64,000 nt of DNA. Origin: Verrucomicrobiia bacterium (lineage in GTDB: Bacteria; Verrucomicrobiota; Verrucomicrobiia; Palsa-1439). The notes below the pieces were generated by a model. The model was not told where the DNA came from. It ran no database searches and saw only the letters and a program-made list of their open reading frames with translations. Below, piece by piece: positions 38,365 to 45,761 of the stretch (position 1 is the stretch's first letter; every line of letters begins with the position of its first letter). The DNA lies in assembly GCA_022072455.1 (NCBI GenBank), contig JAJVHY010000021.1:115847-179846 (forward strand), written 5' to 3'. The position numbers and the translations under genes are program-made.

Positions 38365-38478
38365 AGGTTACAAAACCTGAGCTCCATCGGCATTCAACCG
38401 TCGACGGAGTTTGTGGGCAGTCTGGGAGCCGCGTGAGGATATCTTGCTGGATGAACTCACGCGGCTCCGTGTTTTTTA
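38365..38478 (+). ncRNA. Putative small RNA of about 114 bases
   Basis: The interval between the promoter and the terminator has no open frame and is rich in pairing. It holds a small GGTT-ACAA-AACC hairpin, a second hairpin with CTCCATCG pairing to CGACGGAG (one G-U), and the 13-base terminator stem. This organisation fits an independently transcribed regulatory RNA. No known family (6S, tmRNA, SRP, RNase P) was recognised. Confidence 0.5.
38425..38478 (+). terminator. Rho-independent terminator
   Basis: GGAGCCGCGTGAG (38425-38437) pairs perfectly with CTCACGCGGCTCC (38456-38468), and a run of Ts follows at 38472-38477. It is oriented to end plus-strand transcripts, yet the only plus-strand gene upstream is far away, at 37651-37851, which supports a separate small RNA. 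Confidence 0.8.
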
Positions 38479-38539
38479 TGTCTTAGCGCATTCGGAGCCG
38501 ACTATGCCGCGTTGCGCTTATAACTTTTTTCATGTTTAT

Positions 38540-39112
38540 TTATTCCAATTCATTATTCTTTAATTGATCCCAAATTCCCTTTGACTCCTGAATAAAGCCG
38601 TCTGAAAATTTGAAAGTCCCGCGTTTGACGAGCTTTATCATTCCCAACTTACGCAGGATACCAATCACTATATATACTTGGTACATGGGAACTGACATTC
38701 GTCCAACCACTCGTTCAGTTTCAAAACTTTCCGATTGTGCAGCGAATTCGCGCAGTCCGGCGATAATCCCTTCAAAAGTATCCCGCGCTACCGCGTGTTG
38801 GTAAGTTGTTCCGTCTTTGGACAGGCCGGTTTTTACCAGGGCGTTTTCAACGATCTCAAACCGTGGGAACTCACCACTTCGCACGGGGAATCTCGTTCGT
38901 ATTCTGACAACTCTTGGACCTTGAGTAGACACCTTCAAGGCTTCGCGTCGAAGTTCTTCGACCTGACGAGCCATCGCAAGAAATGACTGCGCGTATGCTC
39001 CTTCTTCCGAGGACGTACTCAGAGCACAATCGCGCGAAGCTTCCAGAAAACCGTCTCTGGCCACCTCGAGTGCTTTTGCGGCATTGTTTACCTTATCCCT
39101 AAAATTATCCAT
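38540..39112 (-). CDS. Hypothetical protein with coiled-coil N-terminus and possible winged-helix C-terminus
   Basis: The 190-residue protein starts with a helical, coiled-coil-like part (residues 1-65) and ends with a small fold where SVPMYQVYIVIGILRKLG is followed by MIKLVKRGTFKFSDG. That order of helix-helix-wing resembles a winged helix. The gene is AT-richer than its surroundings, especially at its ends, which suggests recent transfer. It lies between the small RNA and the restriction-modification group. Function not recognised. Confidence 0.6.
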   Translation of the reverse strand: MDNFRDKVNNAAKALEVARDGFLEASRDCALSTSSEEGAYAQSFLAMARQVEELRREALKVSTQGPRVVRIRTRFPVRSGEFPRFEIVENALVKTGLSKDGTTYQHAVARDTFEGIIAGLREFAAQSESFETERVVGRMSVPMYQVYIVIGILRKLGMIKLVKRGTFKFSDGFIQESKGIWDQLKNNELE

Positions 39113-39212
39113 TCACATACATTATATCTTTTCGCTGTACCAATATCAAGAAAAAACGGTAAAATCTGGTGTTTCCATTTGAAATCATCTCTTGGCTTAC
39201 CAACCTCACATC

Positions 39213-39288
39213 TTACGACTGAGTCGCCTGAATCCAATCCCACGTCGCCAATTCCTTTGGCTTGGGATAATCCTTCGGAATACCGGGG
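39213..39288 (-). pseudogene. Fragment homologous to the 47-residue gene at 39895-40038
   Basis: Read on the minus strand from 39288 to a TAA at 39213 the text is PGIPKDYPKPKELATWDWI..., matching PGLPKDYPQPQDLVTGDWI in the small gene on the other side of the four-helix-bundle gene. The upstream frame has no good start and the neighbouring frames look better upstream, so this may be the C-terminal remnant of a duplicated gene. The rest of 39113-39393 holds nothing else recognisable. Confidence 0.5.
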
Positions 39289-39393
39289 AGGCGACTGGCT
39301 CGCCCTTCTCGATCTGCGCCAGCCGTTTCTTACTTCGGTTCTCGGCTTCATCCCGCGTTTCACTGGTGGACGTCGAATCGTTGCGGGGCCATT

Positions 39394-39876
39394 CTACGCC
39401 CGGGGGCGTGGCCGGCCTTCCTTGAGTTTGGCCAGAAACGCATCTGCCCGCTGCTTTTCTTCCGTGATCCGACGCGTCTTTTCGGTCAGGTAACGGTGGC
39501 CGGTGATTGGTGAGTTCTGCAAGCTTTCCGCCCACGCCCGCAGTTGCCGGGAAACCGATTCCGCCAGCGATTTCAGATCTGAAATCTCAGATTTCAAATG
39601 GGTAAAGTATGTCAGCCTTTCCAGCAGGCACAGCATCGAACGCACTTCCCCTGCCGACCCGCGTGCGATGTACAGAAACGTCAGCAACTCCTGCGTCGTC
39701 CCGCGCTCGAAGCCTTCGGCGACATTGTTCGGCACCGACAGCGCCGCCCGTTGCAACTGATTCCGGATATCGCCCTTGTAGTTGAAACTCTTGTCCTCCG
39801 TCAGTTTGAACACACGTTCCGTCAGCGTCATCCCTGCTTGCCACACCGGCAACTGTTCAAATCGCTCGTAGGTCAT
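39394..39876 (-). CDS. Four-helix-bundle (S23/IVS-type) protein
   Basis: The ATG at 39876 follows a GGGAGA site; a TTG start 9 bases earlier is possible. The 160-residue product begins TYERFEQLPVWQAGMTLTE and contains the family hallmark IRNQLQRAALSVPNNVAEG, then LLTFLYIARGSAGEVRSML. This is the family of proteins encoded in 23S rRNA intervening sequences and of the Avd accessory proteins of diversity-generating retroelements. A simple-repeat insertion adds FxxHLKSEISDLKS-type residues near the middle. It is downstream of the restriction-modification gene, and its role here is unknown. Confidence 0.85.
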   Translation of the reverse strand: MTYERFEQLPVWQAGMTLTERVFKLTEDKSFNYKGDIRNQLQRAALSVPNNVAEGFERGTTQELLTFLYIARGSAGEVRSMLCLLERLTYFTHLKSEISDLKSLAESVSRQLRAWAESLQNSPITGHRYLTEKTRRITEEKQRADAFLAKLKEGRPRPRA

Positions 39877-39894
39877 GGTCGCCAATCTCCCATC

Positions 39895-40038
39895 TCAAAT
39901 CTCCAGTCTCAGATCTTCCATCACCCACACACTGGCCGCAATCCAATCCCCCGTCACCAAGTCCTGCGGCTGCGGATAATCCTTGGGAAGACCGGGCGCG
40001 GTGACAGATTGGTTGTTTTGTGACGTGTTCGCGTTCAT
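39895..40038 (-). CDS. Small protein with PKDYPxPxxLxTxDWI motif (47 residues)
   Basis: The ATG shares a base with the stop of the preceding gene (TGATG), a classic coupling signal. The product starts MNANTSQNNQSVTAPGLPK and carries the motif also found in the fragment at 39213-39288. It ends in VWVMEDLRLEI; the DNA there belongs to the same GAT-CTGAGA-type simple repeat that occurs inside the next gene. No family was recognised. Confidence 0.55.
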   Translation of the reverse strand: MNANTSQNNQSVTAPGLPKDYPQPQDLVTGDWIAASVWVMEDLRLEI

Positions 40039-40592
40039 CACGACCGCCGCAATAACGGGTTGGGCCGCGGCCGCGTTGGCCAATCGGACTTGCCGCGACA
40101 GCCCTCGACATAGTTGACGCACAGCCCGGTCGCGCGCCCGGTCAACTGCTGGCCGTTCACCCAGGTATACGGGAATTGCGAATACAGGTCGGGCCGCTCG
40201 CGGTGCAGGAGGCCGGCCAGCCAGTGGCGCATGAACGCGTAGAGCCAGCCGCGCCCGGCATTGCCAGCACCACGCAGCCGCCGGTGAAACCGCTGATTGC
40301 CGGCGTAACAATGCTCGGCTTTCTCGGCCAGCCACGTCGCGTAGATGGTCGGGAAGTCGGCTGCCACATACCGGGCCGCTTCCTGCACCACGGCTTCCGC
40401 CACCCAAACCGGATTCAATTGCGTGTCGCGTTCGAGCCCGGGCGCGAGGGTGGCCCGGATTTCTTTTCGCAAAGCCGGCCGGTAGGGCGGACTGTCCCCA
40501 GCCCGCAGTCTGGGCCGGGATCGCCCCGCCCTCGGCGCGGTCGCGACCCCGAGCCCGACCGCGGACTTCTTGAATATCCCCGCCCGCTTCAT
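40038..40592 (-). CDS. Hypothetical protein downstream of the restriction-modification enzyme
   Basis: The 184-residue protein overlaps the restriction-modification gene by 4 bases and couples to a 47-residue gene at its end. Residues 60-150 look natural and conserved (ERDTQLNPVWVAEAVVQEA, YAFMRHWLAGLLHRERPDL, YSQFPYTWVNGQQLTG), with several Trp/Tyr. The N-terminal part is basic and includes DNA matching REP family C (40481-40510), so a palindromic element may have been absorbed into the coding sequence. A longer overlapping frame (39895-40620) was considered and looks less protein-like. No family was recognised. Confidence 0.6.
   Translation of the reverse strand: MKRAGIFKKSAVGLGVATAPRAGRSRPRLRAGDSPPYRPALRKEIRATLAPGLERDTQLNPVWVAEAVVQEAARYVAADFPTIYATWLAEKAEHCYAGNQRFHRRLRGAGNAGRGWLYAFMRHWLAGLLHRERPDLYSQFPYTWVNGQQLTGRATGLCVNYVEGCRGKSDWPTRPRPNPLLRRS
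40481..40510. repeat. REP-like element, family C copy 2 (inside a gene)
   Basis: This starts GGTAGGGCGGACTGTCCCC and matches the reverse complement of 34933-34962 at about 24 of 30 positions. It contains a GACTG...CAGTC stem. It lies in the N-terminal coding part of the 184-residue protein gene. Confidence 0.5.
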
Positions 40593-43500
40593 TCCTTCCT
40601 CTCCGTGGCGGACTCCACAAGCGCGATCTCTTCAGCCGTCAAGCCGTACAACTCATAGACGAGTTGATCAATCTGCCGGTCGGTCGCCGTCACCGCGTTC
40701 TGCAACGTCGCCCGTTCCGCGTCCGCAGTCGCCGCCCGCAGCTTCGGCATCAAGACCAACATCTTGTCTACCAGCGCCACCAGCTTGTCATGCCGGGCTT
40801 TGTCGGCAGACTTTGAGAGGTCAGGAAAGGGCAAAGGCTCAAGTTTCGCGGCTTTGATCTGCGGAATAACACGCGACTCGCCTTGGTTGGAAACCCGGTA
40901 AAGAAAAAGGAATAGTTTGGAATGCAGGACCCCGAGCGCTGCCTTCGTATTGAACTGTGGCTTCAGTCGAAATACATACATCGCGTCGGTCACAACCAAA
41001 TCTTTCTCTTCATCAAAAATAATTTCAATGCTCTTGGTTGTGGTTAATCCGATTAACTTCGGTGACTGAAAGATTTCGGGGTCACGTGCTCGATGCAAAG
41101 CCCACCAAGGATGTTTTCCCTCCAAAACCTCTTTGCATGTGTTCTGGCTGCGAAACTCCTGCAACCGATCAATCGCGCGTGGAATATCGCGTGGGGAATA
41201 TCCCTTGTGAGTGTAGACAATCCATTGGTCAGGGACAACGTCACCGTAACGTTTAATTCTCTTGCCGGATATGCTGCGGCGCAAAACAGCCTTCTCAATC
41301 TGTTTGAGTACTGGAGCTCTGTCTCGAAGGACGTGGGCTTCGGTAATGTCGGGGCTCACGCCGCGTGCGATTCCCGCCTCAGTGTAGCCACCAAGCGGTT
41401 CATATTCTGACTTAAGGCGCAACAGAAGTGCAGTCCTTGTATCCGAATTTGCAAAGAATGTTGTGGTCGCGTCTGCCGATACTTGTTTGACCCATTCATT
41501 CGAGTTTGTTGTTCTAACACTCGCCAGTGCATCAGAACGCGCTTCTAATGGCACCGCCGACAAGTCTCCCAAAAAGAGGCGGGGTGGCTGTCTGCCGCCT
41601 GCTGTTACAATCAGCGTCGTCGTGTTGAGAACTTTTTTTGTAAAGACATCCTTCCCCAAATTGACGACTGCCGTTAGCCCTGATTCGAGCAGCAACTTCC
41701 GAAGCGGCTGAGCGTCAACCTGGTTTAGAACTGTGCTGGGAATCACCACACCAACACGACCCTCCTTCTGGACTATTCGCAAAGCGTGGTCGGTAAAATA
41801 GATGTAAGAGTCCACCATACGTCCGACGACACGGGCGAATTTCTCACTGAGATATTTGCGAATTGGCACTTCCAAGTCTGCGCCCCACGGTGGATTGCCG
41901 ACCACAGCATCAAAGCCGCCGGCTTTCATGATGGGTGCAAATTGAACGTCCCAGTCCTTGGCGTTCACTCGTACGAGGTCATCTGGGATGATTGAGAAAT
42001 CATGGCCGACGAGCGAGTTCCCGCACTTGATGTTATCGTGCAAGGGCGGCAGAATTGCCTCGTCACCGCCGAACAAATCCTGTTCGCGTTCAAGGGTCTC
42101 GCTTGTTTCACCTTCCAGCATCTTGAGGTAGAGCGAAAGCTGCGTCACCTCCACCGCCTGCGGATCAATGTCCACGCCGTAAATCGTCTCACGCAGAATC
42201 TGGCGTTTGGCGCGGACAGTCAGATGCAGTGTGTTTGTCGCGGGACTGATCCAACACCATTCTTTTTTGCGTTTGCCGGGGTTGTCGGCGAGCCATTGCT
42301 GCCAGTGCTCACACACCCGCTCAAACACTCGAATCAGGAAACTTCCCGAACCACAGGCCGGATCCACGAAGCGGAGTTGCAGTGTTTCCTCCGGCTTTTT
42401 TCCTTCGAGGAGTTTGCCGACGGTCTGCTCCACGATGTAATCAACGATGTAGCGTGGCGTGTAATAGACGCCGCCGGCCTTGCGCACCTCCGGCTTTTCC
42501 TCGATGACCGCGCCGCGCCCTTGCGGCCGAACGATCTTCCCCAGAAAACGTTCGTAAATCGTCCCCAGAATCTCCACCGGCACATAGCCGAACTTATAGG
42601 CCGAATACTTGTTGCAGATGGATTCGAGAAACTGGCTCAGCCAGTCGTCGCCCACCAATAGTTCTTCGCTAAAATGCAGCTTGAACAGGTTGCCATTGAA
42701 ATACGGCACGTACGACGGCGGGCGCCGATCCAATGCCCGGATGTGGCGCACAATGGAATACCACAGCGACCCGCGCGGTGCGGTCAGGCCGCTAACTCCC
42801 CAATGCGCGGGCGGCTCGTGAACTTGACCAACCCGCCGCCGCCAAGTCAACAGCAGCGATTCGAGTTTTGTCCCCATGTCAATGCCACGCGCTTCCGAGA
42901 TGCGGATGAACAGCAGCCGGTCGAGGATGCATTGCACGGCTTCATTGAGTCGGGTACCCTCCAGCAAGTCGGCGCGGTCATTGTGACGTATCAGATCGGA
43001 GGCAAGGGCCCGGCGCTCGCCATCCAGAAAGTTGAGGAGCTTGGCGTCAAAATTCTGCGTTGGATCGGGCCGAATGACGAACTGCCCCTTCGCCAGCCGC
43101 AACGGTTTCTTCGGTAGTGATTCGATCAGCCGGTCAATGCTTCCCCCCGCCACATTGTCGCGCGCCAGCAAATCCCAGAGGTCACGGGCTTTTGCGAGAT
43201 AGTCGCGGAACGCGTAAGTTTTCCAAAGCCCAACCAACGGCTCTGTCTCTTTCGGCACACTGCCAACGATATAAATGTTCAACTCCTCGAAATCGGTCAG
43301 CACGGCCAGCGGCACCCCAATCGTCCACGCGTAGCTTTTGGCTTGTTGAGCATAGGGTGGCAACTCTTCGGCAGGCCGCTTGGCTTCACAGACAAACCGC
43401 GGCTTGCGACCGGGTCGAAACAGATAATCGGCGCGCCCCGAATCGGTGCGACTCTCGATCTCGACTTCGCATTTGTCGGCAATCAATCCGGCGCGGTTCT

Positions 43501-43663
43501 CCATGTCGTACCCGAGCGCGGCAAAAAACGGGTCCAGAAACTGGCGCCGGAGCGTTGCCTCGTCGTAGGCGGGACTCGTGAAATGCGCGAAGTTTTTCTC
43601 GAAGGATTCCACCAGCCGACCAAGTTCACGCTGGAAGTTTGCGAAGGTCGCCGGGTTGGTCAT
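40589..43663 (-). CDS. Type II (IIG-like, Eco57I/TaqI family) restriction-modification enzyme
   Basis: A single polypeptide of about 1,024 residues from the ATG at 43663 (a GTG at 43669 is the alternative start). The N-terminus has a PD-(D/E)xK nuclease signature: Asp81 in GRADYLF, then CEAKR with Glu95 and Lys97 (numbered from 43669). The middle has adenine-N6 methyltransferase motifs FVDPACGSGSFLIRV (SAM binding) and VGNPPWG (catalytic NPPW). The C-terminal 400 residues are the target-recognition part. Such enzymes cut and methylate the same site, so no partner is needed. A TACAAT -10 box (43672-43677) sits only 8 bases before the ATG and no ribosome-binding site is visible, so the message may be leaderless. 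It overlaps the next gene by 4 bases. Confidence 0.92.
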   Translation of the reverse strand: MTNPATFANFQRELGRLVESFEKNFAHFTSPAYDEATLRRQFLDPFFAALGYDMENRAGLIADKCEVEIESRTDSGRADYLFRPGRKPRFVCEAKRPAEELPPYAQQAKSYAWTIGVPLAVLTDFEELNIYIVGSVPKETEPLVGLWKTYAFRDYLAKARDLWDLLARDNVAGGSIDRLIESLPKKPLRLAKGQFVIRPDPTQNFDAKLLNFLDGERRALASDLIRHNDRADLLEGTRLNEAVQCILDRLLFIRISEARGIDMGTKLESLLLTWRRRVGQVHEPPAHWGVSGLTAPRGSLWYSIVRHIRALDRRPPSYVPYFNGNLFKLHFSEELLVGDDWLSQFLESICNKYSAYKFGYVPVEILGTIYERFLGKIVRPQGRGAVIEEKPEVRKAGGVYYTPRYIVDYIVEQTVGKLLEGKKPEETLQLRFVDPACGSGSFLIRVFERVCEHWQQWLADNPGKRKKEWCWISPATNTLHLTVRAKRQILRETIYGVDIDPQAVEVTQLSLYLKMLEGETSETLEREQDLFGGDEAILPPLHDNIKCGNSLVGHDFSIIPDDLVRVNAKDWDVQFAPIMKAGGFDAVVGNPPWGADLEVPIRKYLSEKFARVVGRMVDSYIYFTDHALRIVQKEGRVGVVIPSTVLNQVDAQPLRKLLLESGLTAVVNLGKDVFTKKVLNTTTLIVTAGGRQPPRLFLGDLSAVPLEARSDALASVRTTNSNEWVKQVSADATTTFFANSDTRTALLLRLKSEYEPLGGYTEAGIARGVSPDITEAHVLRDRAPVLKQIEKAVLRRSISGKRIKRYGDVVPDQWIVYTHKGYSPRDIPRAIDRLQEFRSQNTCKEVLEGKHPWWALHRARDPEIFQSPKLIGLTTTKSIEIIFDEEKDLVVTDAMYVFRLKPQFNTKAALGVLHSKLFLFLYRVSNQGESRVIPQIKAAKLEPLPFPDLSKSADKARHDKLVALVDKMLVLMPKLRAATADAERATLQNAVTATDRQIDQLVYELYGLTAEEIALVESATERKE

Positions 43664-43768
43664 GGGCACGGATTGTAGCAGGTGGGCGGAAAAGGAGGAA
43701 AGCGCAATTCAACGCCACCCGCCTTCGACAAGCTCCGCCTGTTAATTTGGACATCGCGAATTTCCCGC

Positions 43769-43828
43769 GGAGGGTTGCGCTTCCGCGCAACCACCCTTGT
43801 CAGTGGCGGCGCGGAAGCGCCGCCCTCC
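43769..43828. repeat. REP/BIME-like palindromic element, family A copy 2
   Basis: Same 60-base length and layout as 34847-34906. The first stem reads GGTTGCGC-TTCC-GCGCAACC, where both partners of one base pair differ from copy 1 (C-G to T-A), so pairing is kept. The second stem, GGCGGCGC-GGAA-GCGCCGCC, is identical. Confidence 0.75.
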
Positions 43829-43842
43829 ACCGGCACCGACCG

Positions 43843-44601
43843 CTAAGCGAACAATTTCCGCCAGACGGCGGCGCGCAGGCCCATGCGGACCACGTCGCGC
43901 CGCTGGCCGGCGGTGACGATGTCCTCGAAAAACAACCCCTCAAGCTCAAACCCGAATTTGCTGTTGAGATTCAGGTTTCGAATATTCGTGTCGGTGGAAT
44001 GCAGGTAGATTTTCGTCAGTTGCCGTTTCTCGAAGACATAATAGAGGAACAACAGCGTGGCCTGTTTGCCGATCCCCTTGCCGCGCAGGCTTGCGGTCCC
44101 GACAAGCTTGCGCATCTCGCATTTACCGGCGGTCGGATCGAGGTTCTCGGCGCCGATGATCCCAACGGGTTCGCCCTGAAAGTAGATGCCCAGATAATCG
44201 CGCGTCGGGTGTTGGAAGTACTCCGCCAATTCGGTCACGGTGGCCGGAAACGGCGCGACGAAACTGTCGCGGACTGGCGGCACCGCCAGCCAACCAGCCA
44301 GGAGCGGGAGCAGCGGCGGGGTCAATGGCGCGAGATGGACCTCGTGGATTGCCAGCCGCTGATGCGCCGCCCAGTCGTCCCGGATGTCGGTCAACCGGAA
44401 CAGGCGATTATAGTAGTCGGCGGACTTTGGGGTGGCGTTCGTCTGCTGGAGCATGTTGTCGAGCAGATGATTGGTGACGGTCAGGATCTCGGCCCGGTTG
44501 ACGCCATAATTGATGAGTTCGTTGTAAAACCCTTTGGCGACCAGCTTGAGCATTTGCTCGTGGCGCTGGCGGACGACGGAATCCGGCCCCTCGTTGTTCA
44601 T
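43843..44601 (-). CDS. GNAT-family N-acetyltransferase
   Basis: The ATG at 44601 gives 252 residues; upstream in-frame codons to 44730 lie in poor sequence and overlap the promoter of the divergent gene. The C-terminal half is a GNAT fold with the acetyl-CoA loop LRGKGIGKQATLLFLYYVF and a late NLNSKFGFELEG strand typical of RimJ/RimL-like enzymes. The N-terminal 90 residues are helical and not recognised. Its substrate cannot be inferred from neighbours. Confidence 0.82.
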   Translation of the reverse strand: MNNEGPDSVVRQRHEQMLKLVAKGFYNELINYGVNRAEILTVTNHLLDNMLQQTNATPKSADYYNRLFRLTDIRDDWAAHQRLAIHEVHLAPLTPPLLPLLAGWLAVPPVRDSFVAPFPATVTELAEYFQHPTRDYLGIYFQGEPVGIIGAENLDPTAGKCEMRKLVGTASLRGKGIGKQATLLFLYYVFEKRQLTKIYLHSTDTNIRNLNLNSKFGFELEGLFFEDIVTAGQRRDVVRMGLRAAVWRKLFA

Positions 44602-44718
44602 GGCGGCGGCACTGTAGCAGACGGCGGCCCCGGATGAAGCCGAAATCGTCTCCCGCCGGCAGGTTGGCTCTTGTGAACACTTTTCCGGTATGTTACGCAC
44701 TCGCGGCCGGCCGCCGTC

Positions 44719-45747
44719 ATGCCCAACCAATTTTTAGCCACCGACTCGAACATCACCTATACTGGCCGCTGGGCCGATCTGCCCACGGCCACCGGGCCCC
44801 TGCGCCTCGCCATCACCAGCGGCGGAAGTTTCCGATTCAAATTTACTGGCTCCAGTGTGACGCTGACCTTCCAGCCGTTTACCTTGGGTGAATTCCGGCC
44901 CGAACTTTCCTATTCGATTGACGGGCAACCACCGGTCCGAACCGTCCTCGCGCCAGAGCTGGCGCTCACGGGTTTGCCGACTGGTGAGCATTCGCTGATC
45001 GTGTGGGTCGAAGGCGTGGCGGTGCCGCTCCAAGTCAAACGTTGGAGTTGCCGGCAGGGTGTTGGCCTCCGCAGCGTCACTCTGGCCGCCACCGGTCAGC
45101 TTGCCCCCTATCCCACCGGCCACACCAAAAAACTGTTGCTCATCGGCGACAGCATCGGCGAGGGCCTGCTCATGCGCGGCGGCACCGCGTGGACAAATTA
45201 TCCGGCTTTCGCCAATGCCCGCCTGAATTTCGGCAACCAACTCGGCACGCGCCTCCACGCGGATGTCTGGTGCCACTGTTTCGGCGGGGCCGCGATTGCC
45301 AAACCCTTCAACGATCTGCCGCCGGCAGCCGACAACTACCCGTTCATCTTGCAGGGAGTGCCCCACACCGACCCGGCGTTCGACGCCATTCTCATCGAGG
45401 CCGGGCACAACGACTACGGCATCGAGCCGGCCCCGTTCGTGGACTCTTACCGGCTGCTGCTCGCGAAAGTCCGCCAGGCCAATCCCCCGGCCCGCCTGTT
45501 TCTGTTTCCACCGCTCAAGCCGCATGCCCCCGCGAAGTTTGACCTCGTGCAAGCCCTGGCTGCGGAGACGCAGTGCATCTTCATTGATAACAGTGGCTGG
45601 AAAATCACGATGCCCAACGACGGTCACCCGGATGTGGCCGGTCACACCCAGATCGCCGACTACCTGGCGCCACTCATCAGCCCGCATCTGACGGAGTGGC
45701 TGGCCGCCGGTCAAAACCCGGTTGACCCGACTCCCGCCCCGCCGTAA
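44719..45747 (+). CDS. SGNH hydrolase with N-terminal beta-sandwich (CE2-like esterase)
   Basis: The 342-residue protein has an N-terminal jelly-roll part (residues 1-130, SNITYTGRWADLPTATGPL) of the kind found in family CE2 acetyl esterases and DUF4886-like proteins. An SGNH domain follows: nucleophile Ser in LLIGDSIGEGLL, the Gly/Asn blocks IEAGHNDYGIE and the late NDGHPDVAGHTQIADYL with Asp-His. There is no signal peptide. It probably removes acetyl or similar ester groups from sugars. It lies 14 bases before the DUF1638 gene. Confidence 0.8.
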   Translation: MPNQFLATDSNITYTGRWADLPTATGPLRLAITSGGSFRFKFTGSSVTLTFQPFTLGEFRPELSYSIDGQPPVRTVLAPELALTGLPTGEHSLIVWVEGVAVPLQVKRWSCRQGVGLRSVTLAATGQLAPYPTGHTKKLLLIGDSIGEGLLMRGGTAWTNYPAFANARLNFGNQLGTRLHADVWCHCFGGAAIAKPFNDLPPAADNYPFILQGVPHTDPAFDAILIEAGHNDYGIEPAPFVDSYRLLLAKVRQANPPARLFLFPPLKPHAPAKFDLVQALAAETQCIFIDNSGWKITMPNDGHPDVAGHTQIADYLAPLISPHLTEWLAAGQNPVDPTPAPP

Positions 45748-45761
45748 GCTCCCCGCATCCC

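Noticed and set aside
39213..40038. Diversity-generating retroelement (Avd-like four-helix-bundle gene with two related flanking segments as template and variable repeats)
   Set aside because: No reverse transcriptase is near, the differences between the two segments are not limited to adenines in either copy, and no C-type-lectin-like target is present.
39895..40620. Longer minus-strand frame overlapping the 184-residue gene
   Set aside because: Its translation is rich in Arg/Gly/Ala with no natural pattern, while the other frame overlaps its neighbour by ATGA and looks like a real protein; only the last 47 codons of this frame are kept.
40589..43663. BREX PglX methyltransferase
   Set aside because: No pglZ, brxA, brxB, brxC or brxL genes are nearby, and the N-terminal nuclease motif fits a type IIG enzyme.
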